The notes under the pieces were generated by a model. That model had not been told where the DNA came from, did not search any database, and saw only the letters and a list, made by a program, of their open reading frames with translations. 64,000 nt of DNA from Halopseudomonas oceani (GTDB lineage Bacteria; Pseudomonadota; Gammaproteobacteria; Pseudomonadales; Pseudomonadaceae), in contig NZ_PPSK01000002.1 in NCBI RefSeq assembly GCF_002903165.1, positions 341,208 to 405,207 of the forward strand, in the 5' to 3' direction. The translations under genes were made by a program, and so were the position numbers. Position 1 is the stretch's first letter; every line of letters begins with the position of its first letter. Of the stretch, positions 15,284 to 25,323 are shown one piece after another.

Positions 15284-17334
15284 TGCTGATGTCGATGCAG
15301 TTTCGCAAACAACGGCTGGCGCTGGCGCTGGCGTTGAGTCTGGGGGTAGTGAGTGGCTCGGTGCAGGCGCAGACAACTGCGGGTGCAGCAGCTGAAGACG
15401 AAGATCTGGTGCTGAATTTGCGTGATGCAGATATCAACGGCCTGATTGAGATTGTTAGCCAGGAGACTGGAATCAACTTTATTGTTGACCCTCGCGTACG
15501 CGGGCAGGTTAACGTCGTCTCGGGGCAGCCGATCCGTCGTGATGAACTGTACGATCTGTTTTTGGGCGTGTTGAAGTCACAGGGCTTTGCGGCTGTGCGG
15601 GGCAGTGACGGCATGGTTCGCATCGTGCCGGAAGTGCAGGCCAAGGAAAACGAGGTTGCGGGTCTGAGTGGGGATACGCCCGGCGACGAGTACATTACTG
15701 AAGTCATCACCGTCAACAACATGGACGCGGCACAACTGGTGCGAATCCTGCGGCCGCTGGTACCCAAGGGGGGCCACCTTGCTGCCGCTGCCGCGTCCAA
15801 CAGCCTGGTGATTGCCGATACGGCAGCTAACGTGCGACGTATCCAGGCGCTGATTGCGCGCATGGATCGCGAGTCGACCGAGGATTTTGAAGTGCTTCCC
15901 CTGCAGCATGCGTCGGCGTTGGATGTGGTACGCATTGTTCAGGGACTGGATAGCAACGCGCCCGCGGAAGAGTTTGCCCGGGGGCCGAAGCTGATCGCCG
16001 ATGAACGCACCAACTCGGTCATTCTGCGTGGTGATCCGGAGGCACGGGCCAGCCTGCGCTCCGTGGTGCGCAGGCTGGATGTCGAGGGCGATCAGGGCAA
16101 CACGCAAGTGCATTACCTGCGTTATGCCAAGGCCGAGGAAGTGGCAGAAGTGTTGCGGGGAATCGCCGAGGGGCGTGAGCGCAACAGTACCGGCACGACG
16201 TCAACCAACTCGGGCGCTGCATCTACCAGCAACACTGCAGAACAGAATCGCGTTCGCATCGAGGCTCATGAGAGCACCAACTCCGTCGTCATATACGGGC
16301 CTGCGGAGCTGTCTCGCGAACTGTCTTCCATCATCCGTCAGCTCGACATTCGCCGCGCGCAGGTGTTGGTGGAAGCGGTCATTGCTGAAGTGTCCTACGA
16401 CCGCGCCAAGGAGCTGGGTGTCCAGTGGGGCTTTGGTAGTGAAGATTCTGGCGTCGGCATAATCAACTTCAACCGCAACGGTAACGGTATCGTTGACCTC
16501 GCTGCAGGGGTAAACGCGTTTCTTGACGGCGACGTCAGCACTCCTCCCTCGCTTGGCAGTGGTCTGAGTCTCGGTGGGATTGGCTCTATCGGCAGTGCCC
16601 AGATCGCTTTGCTGGTCAACGCGCTGCAGGGCGACACCGCCAGCAACATCCTGTCTACTCCGAGTCTGCTGACCCTCGACAACGAGGAAGCCGAGATCGT
16701 GGTCGGTCAGAACGTGCCCTTTATTGTCGGCCGCTCGGTGGAGGATTCGGGGCAGGCCTTTGACACCATCCAGCGTGAAGACGTGGGTATCACCCTGAAA
16801 ATTCGCCCGCAGATAAACGAGGGCAATGCGGTGCGTTTGGAGATTGCCCAGGAAGTCTCACAGATCGCGCCAGGCGTCAGCGGTGCGGCTGATATCATCA
16901 CCAACAAGCGCAGCCTGACCACGCACGTCATGGTTGATGACAACCAGATGATTGTGCTGGGCGGGCTGATTGACGACCAGATGATAGAAACGTCGGACAA
17001 AGTACCGTTTCTTGGCGATGTGCCCGGTCTTGGCCGACTGTTCCGTTATGACACCGCCTCGTTGCAGAAGCGCAATCTGATGGTCTTCCTGCGCCCGGTG
17101 ATCGTGCGTGATTCGGCGGTTGCCGAGAGCCTGACCCACGCCAAGTACAGCTATATTCGCGACCGCCAGGTTGCCGAGCAGAGCCGCCGTGGCCGGCTGG
17201 ATGTCGGCGAAGGAGTCCCGGTTCTGCCCGATTGGAACTACCTGCTGGCGCTGCCGCCGCCGTTTGAAAACGCACTGCAGGGCACCGCCGTACCGACGGC
17301 AATCAGTGCGCCACCCAGCGCAGCGCAGGAGTAG
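15283..17334 (+). CDS. gspD: Type II secretion secretin GspD
   Basis: 683 residues. It forms the outer-membrane gate of the T2SS. A Sec signal peptide ends near residue 28 (VQAQ) with no lipobox, so a pilotin is probably needed. Then come the N0 domain (LNLRDADINGLIEIVSQETGINF), N1-N3 repeats with a Ser/Thr/Asn-rich insert in N3 (near residues 305-320), and the secretin domain from about 340, including VPFIVGR and the conserved VPFLGDVPGLGRLF near 575. A C-terminal extension of about 70 residues could hold the pilotin-binding S-domain. The start ATG at 15283 shares one base with the gspC stop (TGATG). Confidence 0.93.
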   Translation: MLMSMQFRKQRLALALALSLGVVSGSVQAQTTAGAAAEDEDLVLNLRDADINGLIEIVSQETGINFIVDPRVRGQVNVVSGQPIRRDELYDLFLGVLKSQGFAAVRGSDGMVRIVPEVQAKENEVAGLSGDTPGDEYITEVITVNNMDAAQLVRILRPLVPKGGHLAAAAASNSLVIADTAANVRRIQALIARMDRESTEDFEVLPLQHASALDVVRIVQGLDSNAPAEEFARGPKLIADERTNSVILRGDPEARASLRSVVRRLDVEGDQGNTQVHYLRYAKAEEVAEVLRGIAEGRERNSTGTTSTNSGAASTSNTAEQNRVRIEAHESTNSVVIYGPAELSRELSSIIRQLDIRRAQVLVEAVIAEVSYDRAKELGVQWGFGSEDSGVGIINFNRNGNGIVDLAAGVNAFLDGDVSTPPSLGSGLSLGGIGSIGSAQIALLVNALQGDTASNILSTPSLLTLDNEEAEIVVGQNVPFIVGRSVEDSGQAFDTIQREDVGITLKIRPQINEGNAVRLEIAQEVSQIAPGVSGAADIITNKRSLTTHVMVDDNQMIVLGGLIDDQMIETSDKVPFLGDVPGLGRLFRYDTASLQKRNLMVFLRPVIVRDSAVAESLTHAKYSYIRDRQVAEQSRRGRLDVGEGVPVLPDWNYLLALPPPFENALQGTAVPTAISAPPSAAQE

Positions 17335-17337
17335 GCG

Positions 17338-18843
17338 ATGAGCGAGCAGGAAAGCAGCAGTGTCGCCGCGCCAGCCGCTGAAACCGGTTATCGCTATTCC
17401 CGCCGGGTGGGTGTGTTGACGGGGGCGATGCGTGATGACGGCCAACTGGAGGTGTTCGTGCGGGCCGACTGTGATCCGCAGGGGCTGCTGGAGCTGCGTC
17501 GGCGGCACGGTTGTCCGTTGTTGCCGATCGAGTTGGACGACGATGCCTTCGCCGCGCGGCTTCGTGATCGCTACGAACGCTCGGCCAATGATGCCATGCA
17601 GTTTGTCGAAGGACTGGGTGAGGACGCTGACCTGCTCTCGGTCGCCCAGTCGCTGGCTGAGCCAGAAGACTTGCTCGAATCGCAGGATGAAGCGCCGATC
17701 ATCCGATTGATCAACGCGCTGCTGTCCGAGGCGGTGAAGGAAAACGCCTCGGACATTCATATCGAACCGTTTGAAAATCGCCTGTCCATCCGTTTGCGGG
17801 TCGACGGTGTATTGCGCGAAGTGCTTGAACCACCGCGCGCTCTGGCGCCGGTGATCGTGTCACGGATCAAGGTCATGGCCAAACTGGACATCGCCGAGAA
17901 GCGTCTGCCACAGGACGGTCGGATCGGCCTGCGGCTGGTGGGGCGGGCGGTGGATGTGCGGGTTTCGACCCTGCCTTCCGGTCATGGCGAACGGGTGGTG
18001 CTGCGTCTGCTCGACAAACAGGCCGGGCGCCTGGAGCTGCGTCAGCTCGGTATGTGCCCAGAACATTACGCGGCGATGGAACGGGTAATCAGCCGCCCGC
18101 ACGGCATCGTGCTGGTAACCGGGCCGACTGGCTCGGGCAAGACCACCACGCTGTATTCGGCGCTGATGCGGCTGAACGACCGCAGCCGCAATATCCTCAC
18201 CGTCGAAGATCCTATCGAGTATTACCTCGACGGCATTGGTCAGACCCAGATCAACAACAAGGTCGACATGACCTTTGCCCGCGGTCTGCGTGCAATTCTG
18301 CGTCAGGACCCTGATGTGGTGATGGTCGGTGAGATTCGTGATATCGACACGGTGCAGATCGCCATTCAGGCCAGTCTGACCGGTCACCTGGTGTTTTCCA
18401 CCCTGCACACCAACACCGCCATCGGTGCCATTACCCGTCTGCGCGACATGGGTATTGAGCCGTTTCTGCTGTCGTCGACCCTGAACGGCGTGTTGGCCCA
18501 GCGGCTGGTGCGCACCTTGTGTCCGGACTGCCGCGAGCCGCATCAGGCCAGCAGCAGTGAATGTCGTTTGCTGGGGCTGGACGAACAGACGCCACCGACG
18601 CTGTATCGTGCGGCCGGTTGCGCCGCCTGCAATGGCAGTGGCTATCGCGGGCGTACCGGCATCTATGAGCTGATCGAGATCGACGACACCCTGCGCGGCA
18701 TGATCCATGATGGCGCCAGTGAGCAGGCCATGGTACGGCACGCCCGACTGGCGCAGCCGGGGATTCGGCAGGATGGGGTGCGCCGGGTGCTGGCAGGTGA
18801 CACTACGCTGGAAGAAGTCCTGCGCGTTACCCGGGAGGACTGA
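17338..18843 (+). CDS. gspE: Type II secretion ATPase GspE
   Basis: 501 residues. The cytoplasmic hexameric ATPase that drives pseudopilus assembly. N1E/N2E domains occupy about 1-125, then the ATPase core: ASDIHIEP, Walker A GPTGSGKT with Lys268, the Asp box, Walker B near 324-332 ([10 protein letters not shown]) and the His box ([11 protein letters not shown]). A tetracysteine zinc module follows (CPDC near 396 and CAAC near 426). GCAGGAG precedes the ATG, three bases after the gspD stop. Confidence 0.95.
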   Translation: MSEQESSSVAAPAAETGYRYSRRVGVLTGAMRDDGQLEVFVRADCDPQGLLELRRRHGCPLLPIELDDDAFAARLRDRYERSANDAMQFVEGLGEDADLLSVAQSLAEPEDLLESQDEAPIIRLINALLSEAVKENASDIHIEPFENRLSIRLRVDGVLREVLEPPRALAPVIVSRIKVMAKLDIAEKRLPQDGRIGLRLVGRAVDVRVSTLPSGHGERVVLRLLDKQAGRLELRQLGMCPEHYAAMERVISRPHGIVLVTGPTGSGKTTTLYSALMRLNDRSRNILTVEDPIEYYLDGIGQTQINNKVDMTFARGLRAILRQDPDVVMVGEIRDIDTVQIAIQASLTGHLVFSTLHTNTAIGAITRLRDMGIEPFLLSSTLNGVLAQRLVRTLCPDCREPHQASSSECRLLGLDEQTPPTLYRAAGCAACNGSGYRGRTGIYELIEIDDTLRGMIHDGASEQAMVRHARLAQPGIRQDGVRRVLAGDTTLEEVLRVTRED

Positions 18844-18845
18844 GC

Positions 18846-20057
18846 GTGCCTGCCTTTGAATACACTGCGCTGGACGCCAGCGGCCGGACCCGCAAGGGCG
18901 TAGAGGAGGGCGACTCTCCCCGTCAGGTGCGTGGTCGGCTGCGTGAGCAGGGGTTGACGCCGATGACGGTCAGCCAGGTGGCTGAGCGCGCAGCGGTGCT
19001 GCGCATGCCCGTGCTGCAGCAGCGGATCAAGCCGCTGGAACTGTCCCTCGCGACCCGGCAGATGGCAACCCTGGCGCGTGCTGGCCTGCCGATCGAAGAA
19101 GTACTGGCCACGGTGGCCCGCCAAAGCGAGTCGCCCAAAGTGCGCTCGGCGCTGACGGCAGTGCGCACGCGGGTCATGGAGGGCCTGCCGCTGGCGCACG
19201 CACTGGGCGAGTTCCCCTCGGTCTTTCCGGTCATCTACCGCACCACCATCGCCGCTGGCGAGCAGGCGGGGCGGTTGGATCTGGTGCTGGAACGGCTGGC
19301 TGATAACGTTGAGGCGCAGAACGCCATGCGCCAGAAGATCCAGCTGGCGATGTTCTACCCGGCCATCCTCACCTGTGTAGCGTTGCTGGTGACCGTCGCG
19401 CTGCTGACCTACGTGGTGCCTGAAGTGGTCAAGGTGTTTGACGGCATGAATCAGCAGTTGCCGCTGCTGACCCGTATGCTGATTGCGGTCAGCGATACCC
19501 TGCGCGACTGGGGGCTATTGATGCTGCTGGTACTGGGGGGGCTAGGTTATGGCCTGCGCACCCTGTTGCAGCGGCCTGCCTACCAGCGGCGCTGGCACGA
19601 TCTGCTGCTGCGGCTGCCGCTGATCGGTCGCTTGACCCGCGGTCTCAACACTGCCCGTTTTGCGCGGACCCTGAATATCCTTGCCGCCAGTGGTGTACCG
19701 CTGCTGGATGCATTGAACATGAGTGCGAGTGTTATCACCAACCTGCCAATGCGCGAGGCGGTCAGCGAGGCCGCCCAGCGTGTGCGTGAGGGGGCCGGGG
19801 TAGGCCTGGCGCTGGAGCGTAGCGGCTATTTCCCGGCGATGACCCTCAGTCTGATCAAGAGCGGTGAAAGCAGCGGCACCCTCGATGACATGCTGGAGCG
19901 GGCGGCGGAAACCCAGGAACGCGAGCTAGAGGCGCGTATCGCCATGGTGATGGGTGTTTTCGAGCCGCTGCTGATTCTGACCATGGGCGCGGTAGTGCTG
20001 GTGATCGTACTGGCGATTCTGCTGCCAATCTTTGAACTCAACCAACTGGTGAATTGA
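18846..20057 (+). CDS. gspF: Type II secretion inner-membrane protein GspF
   Basis: 403 residues, GTG start two bases after the gspE stop. The polytopic platform protein that works with GspE. Two related cytoplasmic domains (about 65-190 and 270-390) alternate with three membrane helices near 170-195, 220-240 and 375-400; the motif GEQAGRLDLVLERLA in the first and GESSGTLDDMLERAA in the second are the family's signatures. Its TGA overlaps the gspG ATG. Confidence 0.95.
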   Translation: MPAFEYTALDASGRTRKGVEEGDSPRQVRGRLREQGLTPMTVSQVAERAAVLRMPVLQQRIKPLELSLATRQMATLARAGLPIEEVLATVARQSESPKVRSALTAVRTRVMEGLPLAHALGEFPSVFPVIYRTTIAAGEQAGRLDLVLERLADNVEAQNAMRQKIQLAMFYPAILTCVALLVTVALLTYVVPEVVKVFDGMNQQLPLLTRMLIAVSDTLRDWGLLMLLVLGGLGYGLRTLLQRPAYQRRWHDLLLRLPLIGRLTRGLNTARFARTLNILAASGVPLLDALNMSASVITNLPMREAVSEAAQRVREGAGVGLALERSGYFPAMTLSLIKSGESSGTLDDMLERAAETQERELEARIAMVMGVFEPLLILTMGAVVLVIVLAILLPIFELNQLVN

Positions 20058-20524
20058 TGATGAGCAATAACCACGTACGCCGTGCTGCGCAGCGCGGTTT
20101 TACCCTGATTGAAGTGATGGTTGTGGTAGTCATCCTCGGGATTCTGGCGGCGGTGGTGGTGCCGCGGGTCATGGACCGGCCGGACCAGGCACGGATCACC
20201 AAGGTGCAGAGCGACATTCGTGCTATCGAGAGCGCGTTGAATCTGTATCGACTGGACAACTTCAGCTACCCGACCACTGAACAGGGCCTGCGTGCACTGG
20301 TGCAGGAGCCTACTGGTCAGAATGCGCCACGTAACTGGCGCAAGGGTGGCTACCTGGACCGCCTGCAGCAAGACCCGTGGGGCAACGACTACCAGTATCA
20401 GACACCGGGGCGCGATGGTCGCCTGTTTGATCTCTACAGCTTTGGCTCCGACGGCCGCAGCGGTGGCACTGACAGCGCTACCGATATTGGCAACTGGAAT
20501 CTGGAACAGAACGGCGAGCGTTGA
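20057..20524 (+). CDS. gspG: Major pseudopilin GspG
   Basis: 155 residues. The main subunit of the pseudopilus that pushes substrates through the secretin. The prepilin peptidase site is RG|FTLIEVMVVVVILGIL, with the essential glutamate at +5; the hydrophobic helix runs to PRVMDRPDQA. The calcium-binding C-terminal loop characteristic of GspG is suggested by DGRSGGTDSATDIGNW. The start is one of two adjacent ATGs (20057, 20060); 20057 overlaps the previous stop. It needs a prepilin peptidase, which is encoded elsewhere. Confidence 0.95.
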   Translation: MMSNNHVRRAAQRGFTLIEVMVVVVILGILAAVVVPRVMDRPDQARITKVQSDIRAIESALNLYRLDNFSYPTTEQGLRALVQEPTGQNAPRNWRKGGYLDRLQQDPWGNDYQYQTPGRDGRLFDLYSFGSDGRSGGTDSATDIGNWNLEQNGER

Positions 20525-21066
20525 TGAGCATGCGTTCCGACCACCACTCTGCGCACAGGCTGCAGACCGGCTTTACCCTGTTTGAAGTGCTGATCGTATT
20601 GGTGCTGATCGGGGTGATGGCGGGTCTGGCGACGCTGTCGCTGGGTGACGGGGCGGAGCGCGAGCTGCGTCGCGAGGCTGATCGGCTGGCTACGGTGCTC
20701 AAGCTGGCCCGTGACGAGTTGCTGATCAGTGGCGGCAGCGAGCGGGCGCTGGGAATTCGGCGTGACAGCTACAGCATGCTGGATCTGGTCCTGCTTGATG
20801 ACGCCACTCGTGAGTGGCAGCCGGTGAACGACGCGCAGCTGGGGCCGCATGTTGTGACCGAGGGCTTGATCGAGCTGGACTTCGAAGCTGCTGATCAGCC
20901 GCGTAGCCTGTCCTCCAGCAGGGTATGGACACCCCAGCTGCGGCTGAGCAACACCGGCGAGATGACGCCGGGCCTGATTGTCCTGCGGGCACGCGAGCAT
21001 AACCTGGAGCGCTTTATTCAGGTTGAGTTGACCGGCCATATCGAGGTGTTCAGTGAGCGTCCGTAG
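20524..21066 (+). CDS. gspH: Minor pseudopilin GspH
   Basis: 180 residues. Prepilin cleavage site TG|FTLFEVLIVLVLIGVM after an 18-residue leader, then the usual N-terminal helix with READRLATVLKLARDELL. Part of the pseudopilus tip. ATG overlaps the gspG stop by one base, and its own end overlaps gspI by 14 bases. Confidence 0.9.
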   Translation: MSMRSDHHSAHRLQTGFTLFEVLIVLVLIGVMAGLATLSLGDGAERELRREADRLATVLKLARDELLISGGSERALGIRRDSYSMLDLVLLDDATREWQPVNDAQLGPHVVTEGLIELDFEAADQPRSLSSSRVWTPQLRLSNTGEMTPGLIVLRAREHNLERFIQVELTGHIEVFSERP

Positions 21067-21442
21067 CAGCCGTGGTTTTACCCTGCTGGAAGTGCTGGTG
21101 GCGCTGACCGTGCTTGCAGTCGCCCTCGGGGCGCTAGTCAAGGCGGGCAGCGATCACGCCCGCAATACCGGCTATCTGCAGGAGCGCACCCTGGCGCACT
21201 GGGCTGGCAGCAATCTGCTGGCTGAGTACGAATCGGGCATGCGTCCGGCCACCGACGGCGAGCTGAAGGGCGAGACCAACATGGGGCCCTACCGCTTCGG
21301 CTATCGTACCCAGATCAGCGATTACAGCGCCAAGTCGCCGTTTCCGCTGCCCTCGGTCAAGCGGGTTGATATTCGCCTTTGGTTGCTGCCCGGTGATGAA
21401 AGTGACCAGCGCGCGATGGTTAGCGGGTTTGTGCTGCCATGA
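21053..21442 (+). CDS. gspI: Minor pseudopilin GspI
   Basis: 129 residues with a GTG start inside the end of gspH. The leader is very short (SRG|FTLLEVLVALTVLAV); the conserved HWAGSNLLAEYE segment near residue 48 is typical of GspI. Member of the GspI-J-K tip complex. ATGA overlap with gspJ. Confidence 0.9.
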   Translation: MSVRSSRGFTLLEVLVALTVLAVALGALVKAGSDHARNTGYLQERTLAHWAGSNLLAEYESGMRPATDGELKGETNMGPYRFGYRTQISDYSAKSPFPLPSVKRVDIRLWLLPGDESDQRAMVSGFVLP

Positions 21443-22065
21443 CGGTGCGCAACGGGCAGTGCGGTTTTACCCTGCTGGAGCTGCTGGTGGCCATGCTGCT
21501 CTTTGCGGTGATGAGTGTGGTCGCCTATCAGGGCCTGCGGGCGGTGCTGGAGACCAACGAAGTCAGCCGGGAACACGCGAGCGAACTGGCGGATCTGCAG
21601 GTTAGCCTGAGTGTGCTGGAACGTGATCTCGCGCAGTTGGTGGATATCCGCGTGCGCGACGAATTTGGTGACCGGTTGCCGCCGCTGCGGCTGCAGGCTA
21701 ACAGTGATCAGCCGTTACTGGAAATTGTGCGGGCCGGGGCAGGCGGTGAGCAGCGTTTGCGCCGCACCGCCTGGCGGCTGACCGAGCGTGGTCTGGAGCG
21801 GGAGCTGTGGCCAGGCGTTGATGTGGCGGATGCCGACAGCTTGCGCCTGCAGCCGTTCGCTGAACTGGTGGGCGAGGACGAACGCCTCGGTGTGGACAGT
21901 GGATTTCACTTTATCGTGCGCGGGGCAAGCGGACTGGAGCGGGTCGACAGCTGGCCGCCGGCGGATCTTGACCCGGAATCCACCCAACTGCCGCTAGCGG
22001 TTGAAATACAGCTGGATCTGCCGCGCCTTGGCCTGATCCGTCGACTGATTGCGGTGGGGCAATGA
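21439..22065 (+). CDS. gspJ: Minor pseudopilin GspJ
   Basis: 208 residues. Cleavage site CG|FTLLELLVAMLLFAVMS, then AYQGLRAVLE and the segment LERDLAQLVDIRVRDEFG shared by GspJ proteins. Forms the pseudopilus tip with GspI and GspK. Overlaps gspI and gspK by four bases each. Confidence 0.9.
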   Translation: MTVRNGQCGFTLLELLVAMLLFAVMSVVAYQGLRAVLETNEVSREHASELADLQVSLSVLERDLAQLVDIRVRDEFGDRLPPLRLQANSDQPLLEIVRAGAGGEQRLRRTAWRLTERGLERELWPGVDVADADSLRLQPFAELVGEDERLGVDSGFHFIVRGASGLERVDSWPPADLDPESTQLPLAVEIQLDLPRLGLIRRLIAVGQ

Positions 22066-22862
22066 AGCGTCGGCAGCAGGGGGTTGCGCTGATTACCGCG
22101 CTGCTGATCGTTGCGCTGGCGGTCACGGCGGCGGTCGGCATGGCGATGCGCGGGCAGGCGGACATTCGCCGCAGCAGCGCGGTGTTTGAACGCGACCTGT
22201 CGCGTGAGATCGCACTTGGGGCCGAGAAGATGGTGTTGCAGGTGCTTGAACAAGTCGACAGCGCTGACGAGTTGCTGTGGGACACCTGCCTGTCTCCGGT
22301 ATTGCCATTTGAGGTCGATCAGGTGCAGTTGCAGGCGACGCTGGACAACATGCGTTGCCGGTTCAACCTTAACGCGCTGGCCTCTGGAGACGAACAACAG
22401 CAAGCGGAGTTCGCCCGTTTGGTCGACCGCGTGGCGCAAGACTCAGGTGTGGCCATGCCAGCTGGCAGTCAGCTGGCACTGGCGGTTACCGACTGGATGA
22501 ACCCGGAAACCGACGACCCGGTGTATCGCTTGCAGCAGCCGCCACGGCTATCGGCCAATCGCACCATGCTGGTTGCGTCCGAGCTGGCATCGGTCAGTGG
22601 CATGAGCGCAGAAGCCTGGCAGGCGCTGGCACCTTATGTCACGGCGTATCCGTCTGATCAGAGTCCGATTGACGTGGAACGCAGTAATGATCTGATCAAA
22701 GCCGTTTTCAGTGGCCGCACGGCGCCGGGCAATGATGCGCCTTGGTTCATGCGGCTACAGATCGTCGCGCATTTTGGTGAGCGCAATTTTTATCAATGCA
22801 CACTGCTTGATGCCCCTAATGGCAGGGTAGTGCTGCGGGAACAGACGGCGTGCGAGCCGTAA
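22062..22862 (+). CDS. gspK: Minor pseudopilin GspK
   Basis: 266 residues. Leader MKRRQQG, then VALITALLIVALAVT, the GspK-type N-terminus lacking the +5 glutamate. The segments CRFNLNAL and DWMNPETDDP are typical of the large GspK head, which caps the pseudopilus. It is shorter than many GspK proteins (about 300-330 residues). Spacing to gspL is 19 bases. Confidence 0.9.
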   Translation: MKRRQQGVALITALLIVALAVTAAVGMAMRGQADIRRSSAVFERDLSREIALGAEKMVLQVLEQVDSADELLWDTCLSPVLPFEVDQVQLQATLDNMRCRFNLNALASGDEQQQAEFARLVDRVAQDSGVAMPAGSQLALAVTDWMNPETDDPVYRLQQPPRLSANRTMLVASELASVSGMSAEAWQALAPYVTAYPSDQSPIDVERSNDLIKAVFSGRTAPGNDAPWFMRLQIVAHFGERNFYQCTLLDAPNGRVVLREQTACEP

Positions 22863-22881
22863 TGAAGACAGGAAGCAAGGC

Positions 22882-24078
22882 ATGCTGATAGTGCTGTTGA
22901 GCAACCCCGACCAGCCGCTGCACTGGTGGCGTTTGGAGCGGGATGGACAGGTTCAGGATCAGGGGTGTGATCCGCTCTCGGTGCTTCAGGGGCGCTACCC
23001 GGGTGCACGGGTCAAGGCGTTGCTCGCCGACGGAGTCAATCTGTTGCGTGCCTCCTTGCCCGGACAGCGGACCGCAGCGCTCAAGGCGGCGCTGCCGTTC
23101 GCCCTGGAAGAGCAGTTGAGTCAGGACGTTGATGAGCTGCACATTGTTATGGGGCCGCGTCGTAGCGACTCACGGATCAGTGCTGCGGTGGTCGAACGGC
23201 GCCTACTGGAGCAGTGGCTGGAGTATTTTTCCGCTGCCGGCTTGCGGCTGGAGGCGCTGCTGCCGGTCACTGCCGTTCCAGCCGACGCGGTGCCTGCTGC
23301 GGGCGTGCGAGTGCAGGCATCCCCCTGGCCGCAGGATGCTCGCTGGCTGGTTACCGACAGTGCGGCTGAAGCCGTATTGCTTGAGCAGAGCATGCTTGCC
23401 ATCTGGCTACGCAAGCGCCTGCTGGAGCGAGATGAGGCGGAACGCGCTGTCGAGCTGGCCGGAGAGGCCGCTGCGGGTCTTGAGGTGCTGCTGCCTGCGG
23501 GGGTATCGGTAACGCGCAGTCAGGCCACGTTAACCTTGCAGCAGCAGTTTGCCGTTACGGATTTCAATTTACTGTCAGGCCCCTACGCAGTCAGCATGGC
23601 ACCACCGCCCTGGCGTGTCCTGCGACCGGCCCTGGTGGCGATGGCTGCCACGCTGGTGCTGGGAATTGGCTGGCTCGCAGCGGAGCGGTATGCCCTGCAG
23701 CAACAACGCGATGCGTTGCAGCTGCGCATCGAGCGCAGCTTCAGCGAGGCGCTTCCCGGAGAGCGCATGCTGGATCCGGCGATGCAGTTTCGTCAGCGTC
23801 TGAATTCCGCTTCTGGGGGGGGCGCTCAACCCAGCGCAGGCCAGTTGCTGTACGCGGTGTATAGCGCCGTAGGACAGCAGCAAGGCGTTGAGGTAAAACA
23901 GCTGCGCGGTAGCCGTGATGAGCTGGAGGTGGAACTCAAGGTTGCAACCTTTGCCAACCTGGAGCAACTGCGTAGCCAGTTGGCCGCTACCAGCGGCGTG
24001 AGCGAAAGCCTGCTCGGTGCCGACTCCGATAGCGGCTCTGTGACGGCACGGTTGCGGATTACAAGGAGCGACTCATGA
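22882..24078 (+). CDS. gspL: Type II secretion protein GspL
   Basis: 398 residues. Links the ATPase to the inner membrane: a cytoplasmic actin-like domain (about 1-235, with LPFALEEQL near residue 72), one membrane helix near 250-272 (VAMAATLVLGIGWLAA), and a periplasmic ferredoxin-like domain. Overlaps gspM by four bases. Sequence conservation in this family is low, so the call leans on operon position and topology. Confidence 0.88.
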   Translation: MLIVLLSNPDQPLHWWRLERDGQVQDQGCDPLSVLQGRYPGARVKALLADGVNLLRASLPGQRTAALKAALPFALEEQLSQDVDELHIVMGPRRSDSRISAAVVERRLLEQWLEYFSAAGLRLEALLPVTAVPADAVPAAGVRVQASPWPQDARWLVTDSAAEAVLLEQSMLAIWLRKRLLERDEAERAVELAGEAAAGLEVLLPAGVSVTRSQATLTLQQQFAVTDFNLLSGPYAVSMAPPPWRVLRPALVAMAATLVLGIGWLAAERYALQQQRDALQLRIERSFSEALPGERMLDPAMQFRQRLNSASGGGAQPSAGQLLYAVYSAVGQQQGVEVKQLRGSRDELEVELKVATFANLEQLRSQLAATSGVSESLLGADSDSGSVTARLRITRSDS

Positions 24079-24560
24079 ACGCCTGGTGGTCAGGGCTCGC
24101 GCCCAGAGAACGACGTATCCTGCTGCTGGGAGGGCTAGCACTGGTGCTGATTCTGGCCTGGGTCGCCATCTGGGAGCCGCTGGTACAGGGCCGCAGCGCG
24201 TTGCGCAGCGAGGTTGCCCGAATGTCAGCCGAAGCGGTCTGGATGGAACAGGCCAGTGATGAAGTGCGCCGACGGGCAAGACTGGAGCAGCGCGCGCCCG
24301 CCCTCCCCGGGGGCGGCGGCTCGGTGCTGACGCTGATCGAAGTATCGGCCAACGCCGCGGGACTGCGTTCGGCGTTGACCCGGGTGCAACCGGAAGGAGA
24401 GGGCGCGCGGTTGATCCTGGATGATGTCAGTTTTGATGCACTGATGGGCTGGCTCGCTGAGTTGGAGCAGCGCCAGGGGCTGCTGGTGACCCAGTTGGCC
24501 CTGGAGGGCAGCGAGGCCGCAGGGCAGGTTTCTGCACGTATCTTGTTGGAGCAGCGTTGA
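24075..24560 (+). CDS. gspM: Type II secretion protein GspM
   Basis: 161 residues. Starts MNAWWSGLAPRERRILLLGGLALV: a short cytoplasmic end, one membrane helix (about 15-35), then a periplasmic coiled coil and ferredoxin-like fold. The APRERR segment before the helix is typical of GspM, the partner of GspL. Its stop overlaps gspN. Confidence 0.88.
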   Translation: MNAWWSGLAPRERRILLLGGLALVLILAWVAIWEPLVQGRSALRSEVARMSAEAVWMEQASDEVRRRARLEQRAPALPGGGGSVLTLIEVSANAAGLRSALTRVQPEGEGARLILDDVSFDALMGWLAELEQRQGLLVTQLALEGSEAAGQVSARILLEQR

Positions 24561-25312
24561 TGAGTTGGTTAAAAGGACGTCGGCTCTGGTTGTTGGCAAC
24601 GCTGGTATTGCTGGCGACCTTGCTCTGCAATGTGCCGGCGCAACTGGTATGGCGTCAGGTTCAGCCCTATCTGCCGGCAAAGGTCGAACTGGATGGTCTG
24701 ACCGGTACCCTATGGCACGGCAGTGTTGCACGCATGCAGGTTGAGGGTATTGATCAGGGCGCGCTGGAATGGCGCTGGCAGCCGTCGGGGTTGCTGGCAG
24801 CGGAGCTGGTGTTGGACTTGGACTGGCGTCCGCGTGATGGTCAGGTTCAGGCGATCCTGCGGCTGGCTGGCAACACCGTTTCGCTGGAGCAGGTACGCGG
24901 CCGGCTCAGTGCGGCTAGCATGGCCCAGGTCAATAAGGCGCCCTTTGTTCTGCAGGGAGACTGGTTGCTCGATATTCCCCGGTTGACCTTGGCTGACTTG
25001 CGCGAGGTAACCGAGGCCAGTGGGCGGATCGCCTGGCAAGATGCTGGCGGCGGGCTGCCCAATCCGCTGGCGCTTGGCAATCTCGGCGCTGACCTGACAG
25101 CGGATAATGGCTGGCTGGTCATGAACCTGGCCGATGCAGGCGGCCCCCTGGGGTTGGCCGGTACCGCGCGGTGGCAGCCAGCCAAGCCACTGAAACTGGA
25201 CACCCGGCTGCTTGCCCGTGCCGATGCCGAGCGCGACCTTGCCGCGGGCCTGCAGCTGCTGGGCCGGCCAGACCCGCAAGGCTGGGTGCACTGGCGGGCT
25301 CAATTGCAATGA
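24560..25312 (+). CDS. gspN: Type II secretion protein GspN
   Basis: 250 residues. One N-terminal membrane helix followed by a periplasmic beta-rich domain; the GLTGTLWHGSVARM segment near residue 45 is the GspN hallmark. GspN is absent from the P. aeruginosa Xcp set, and not essential in several T2SSs. The ATG at 24560 overlaps the gspM stop (TTGATG). Its presence, the gene order C to N in one direction and the PDZ-type GspC set this system apart from Xcp. Confidence 0.85.
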   Translation: MSWLKGRRLWLLATLVLLATLLCNVPAQLVWRQVQPYLPAKVELDGLTGTLWHGSVARMQVEGIDQGALEWRWQPSGLLAAELVLDLDWRPRDGQVQAILRLAGNTVSLEQVRGRLSAASMAQVNKAPFVLQGDWLLDIPRLTLADLREVTEASGRIAWQDAGGGLPNPLALGNLGADLTADNGWLVMNLADAGGPLGLAGTARWQPAKPLKLDTRLLARADAERDLAAGLQLLGRPDPQGWVHWRAQLQ

Positions 25313-25323
25313 CGGAGATAGTG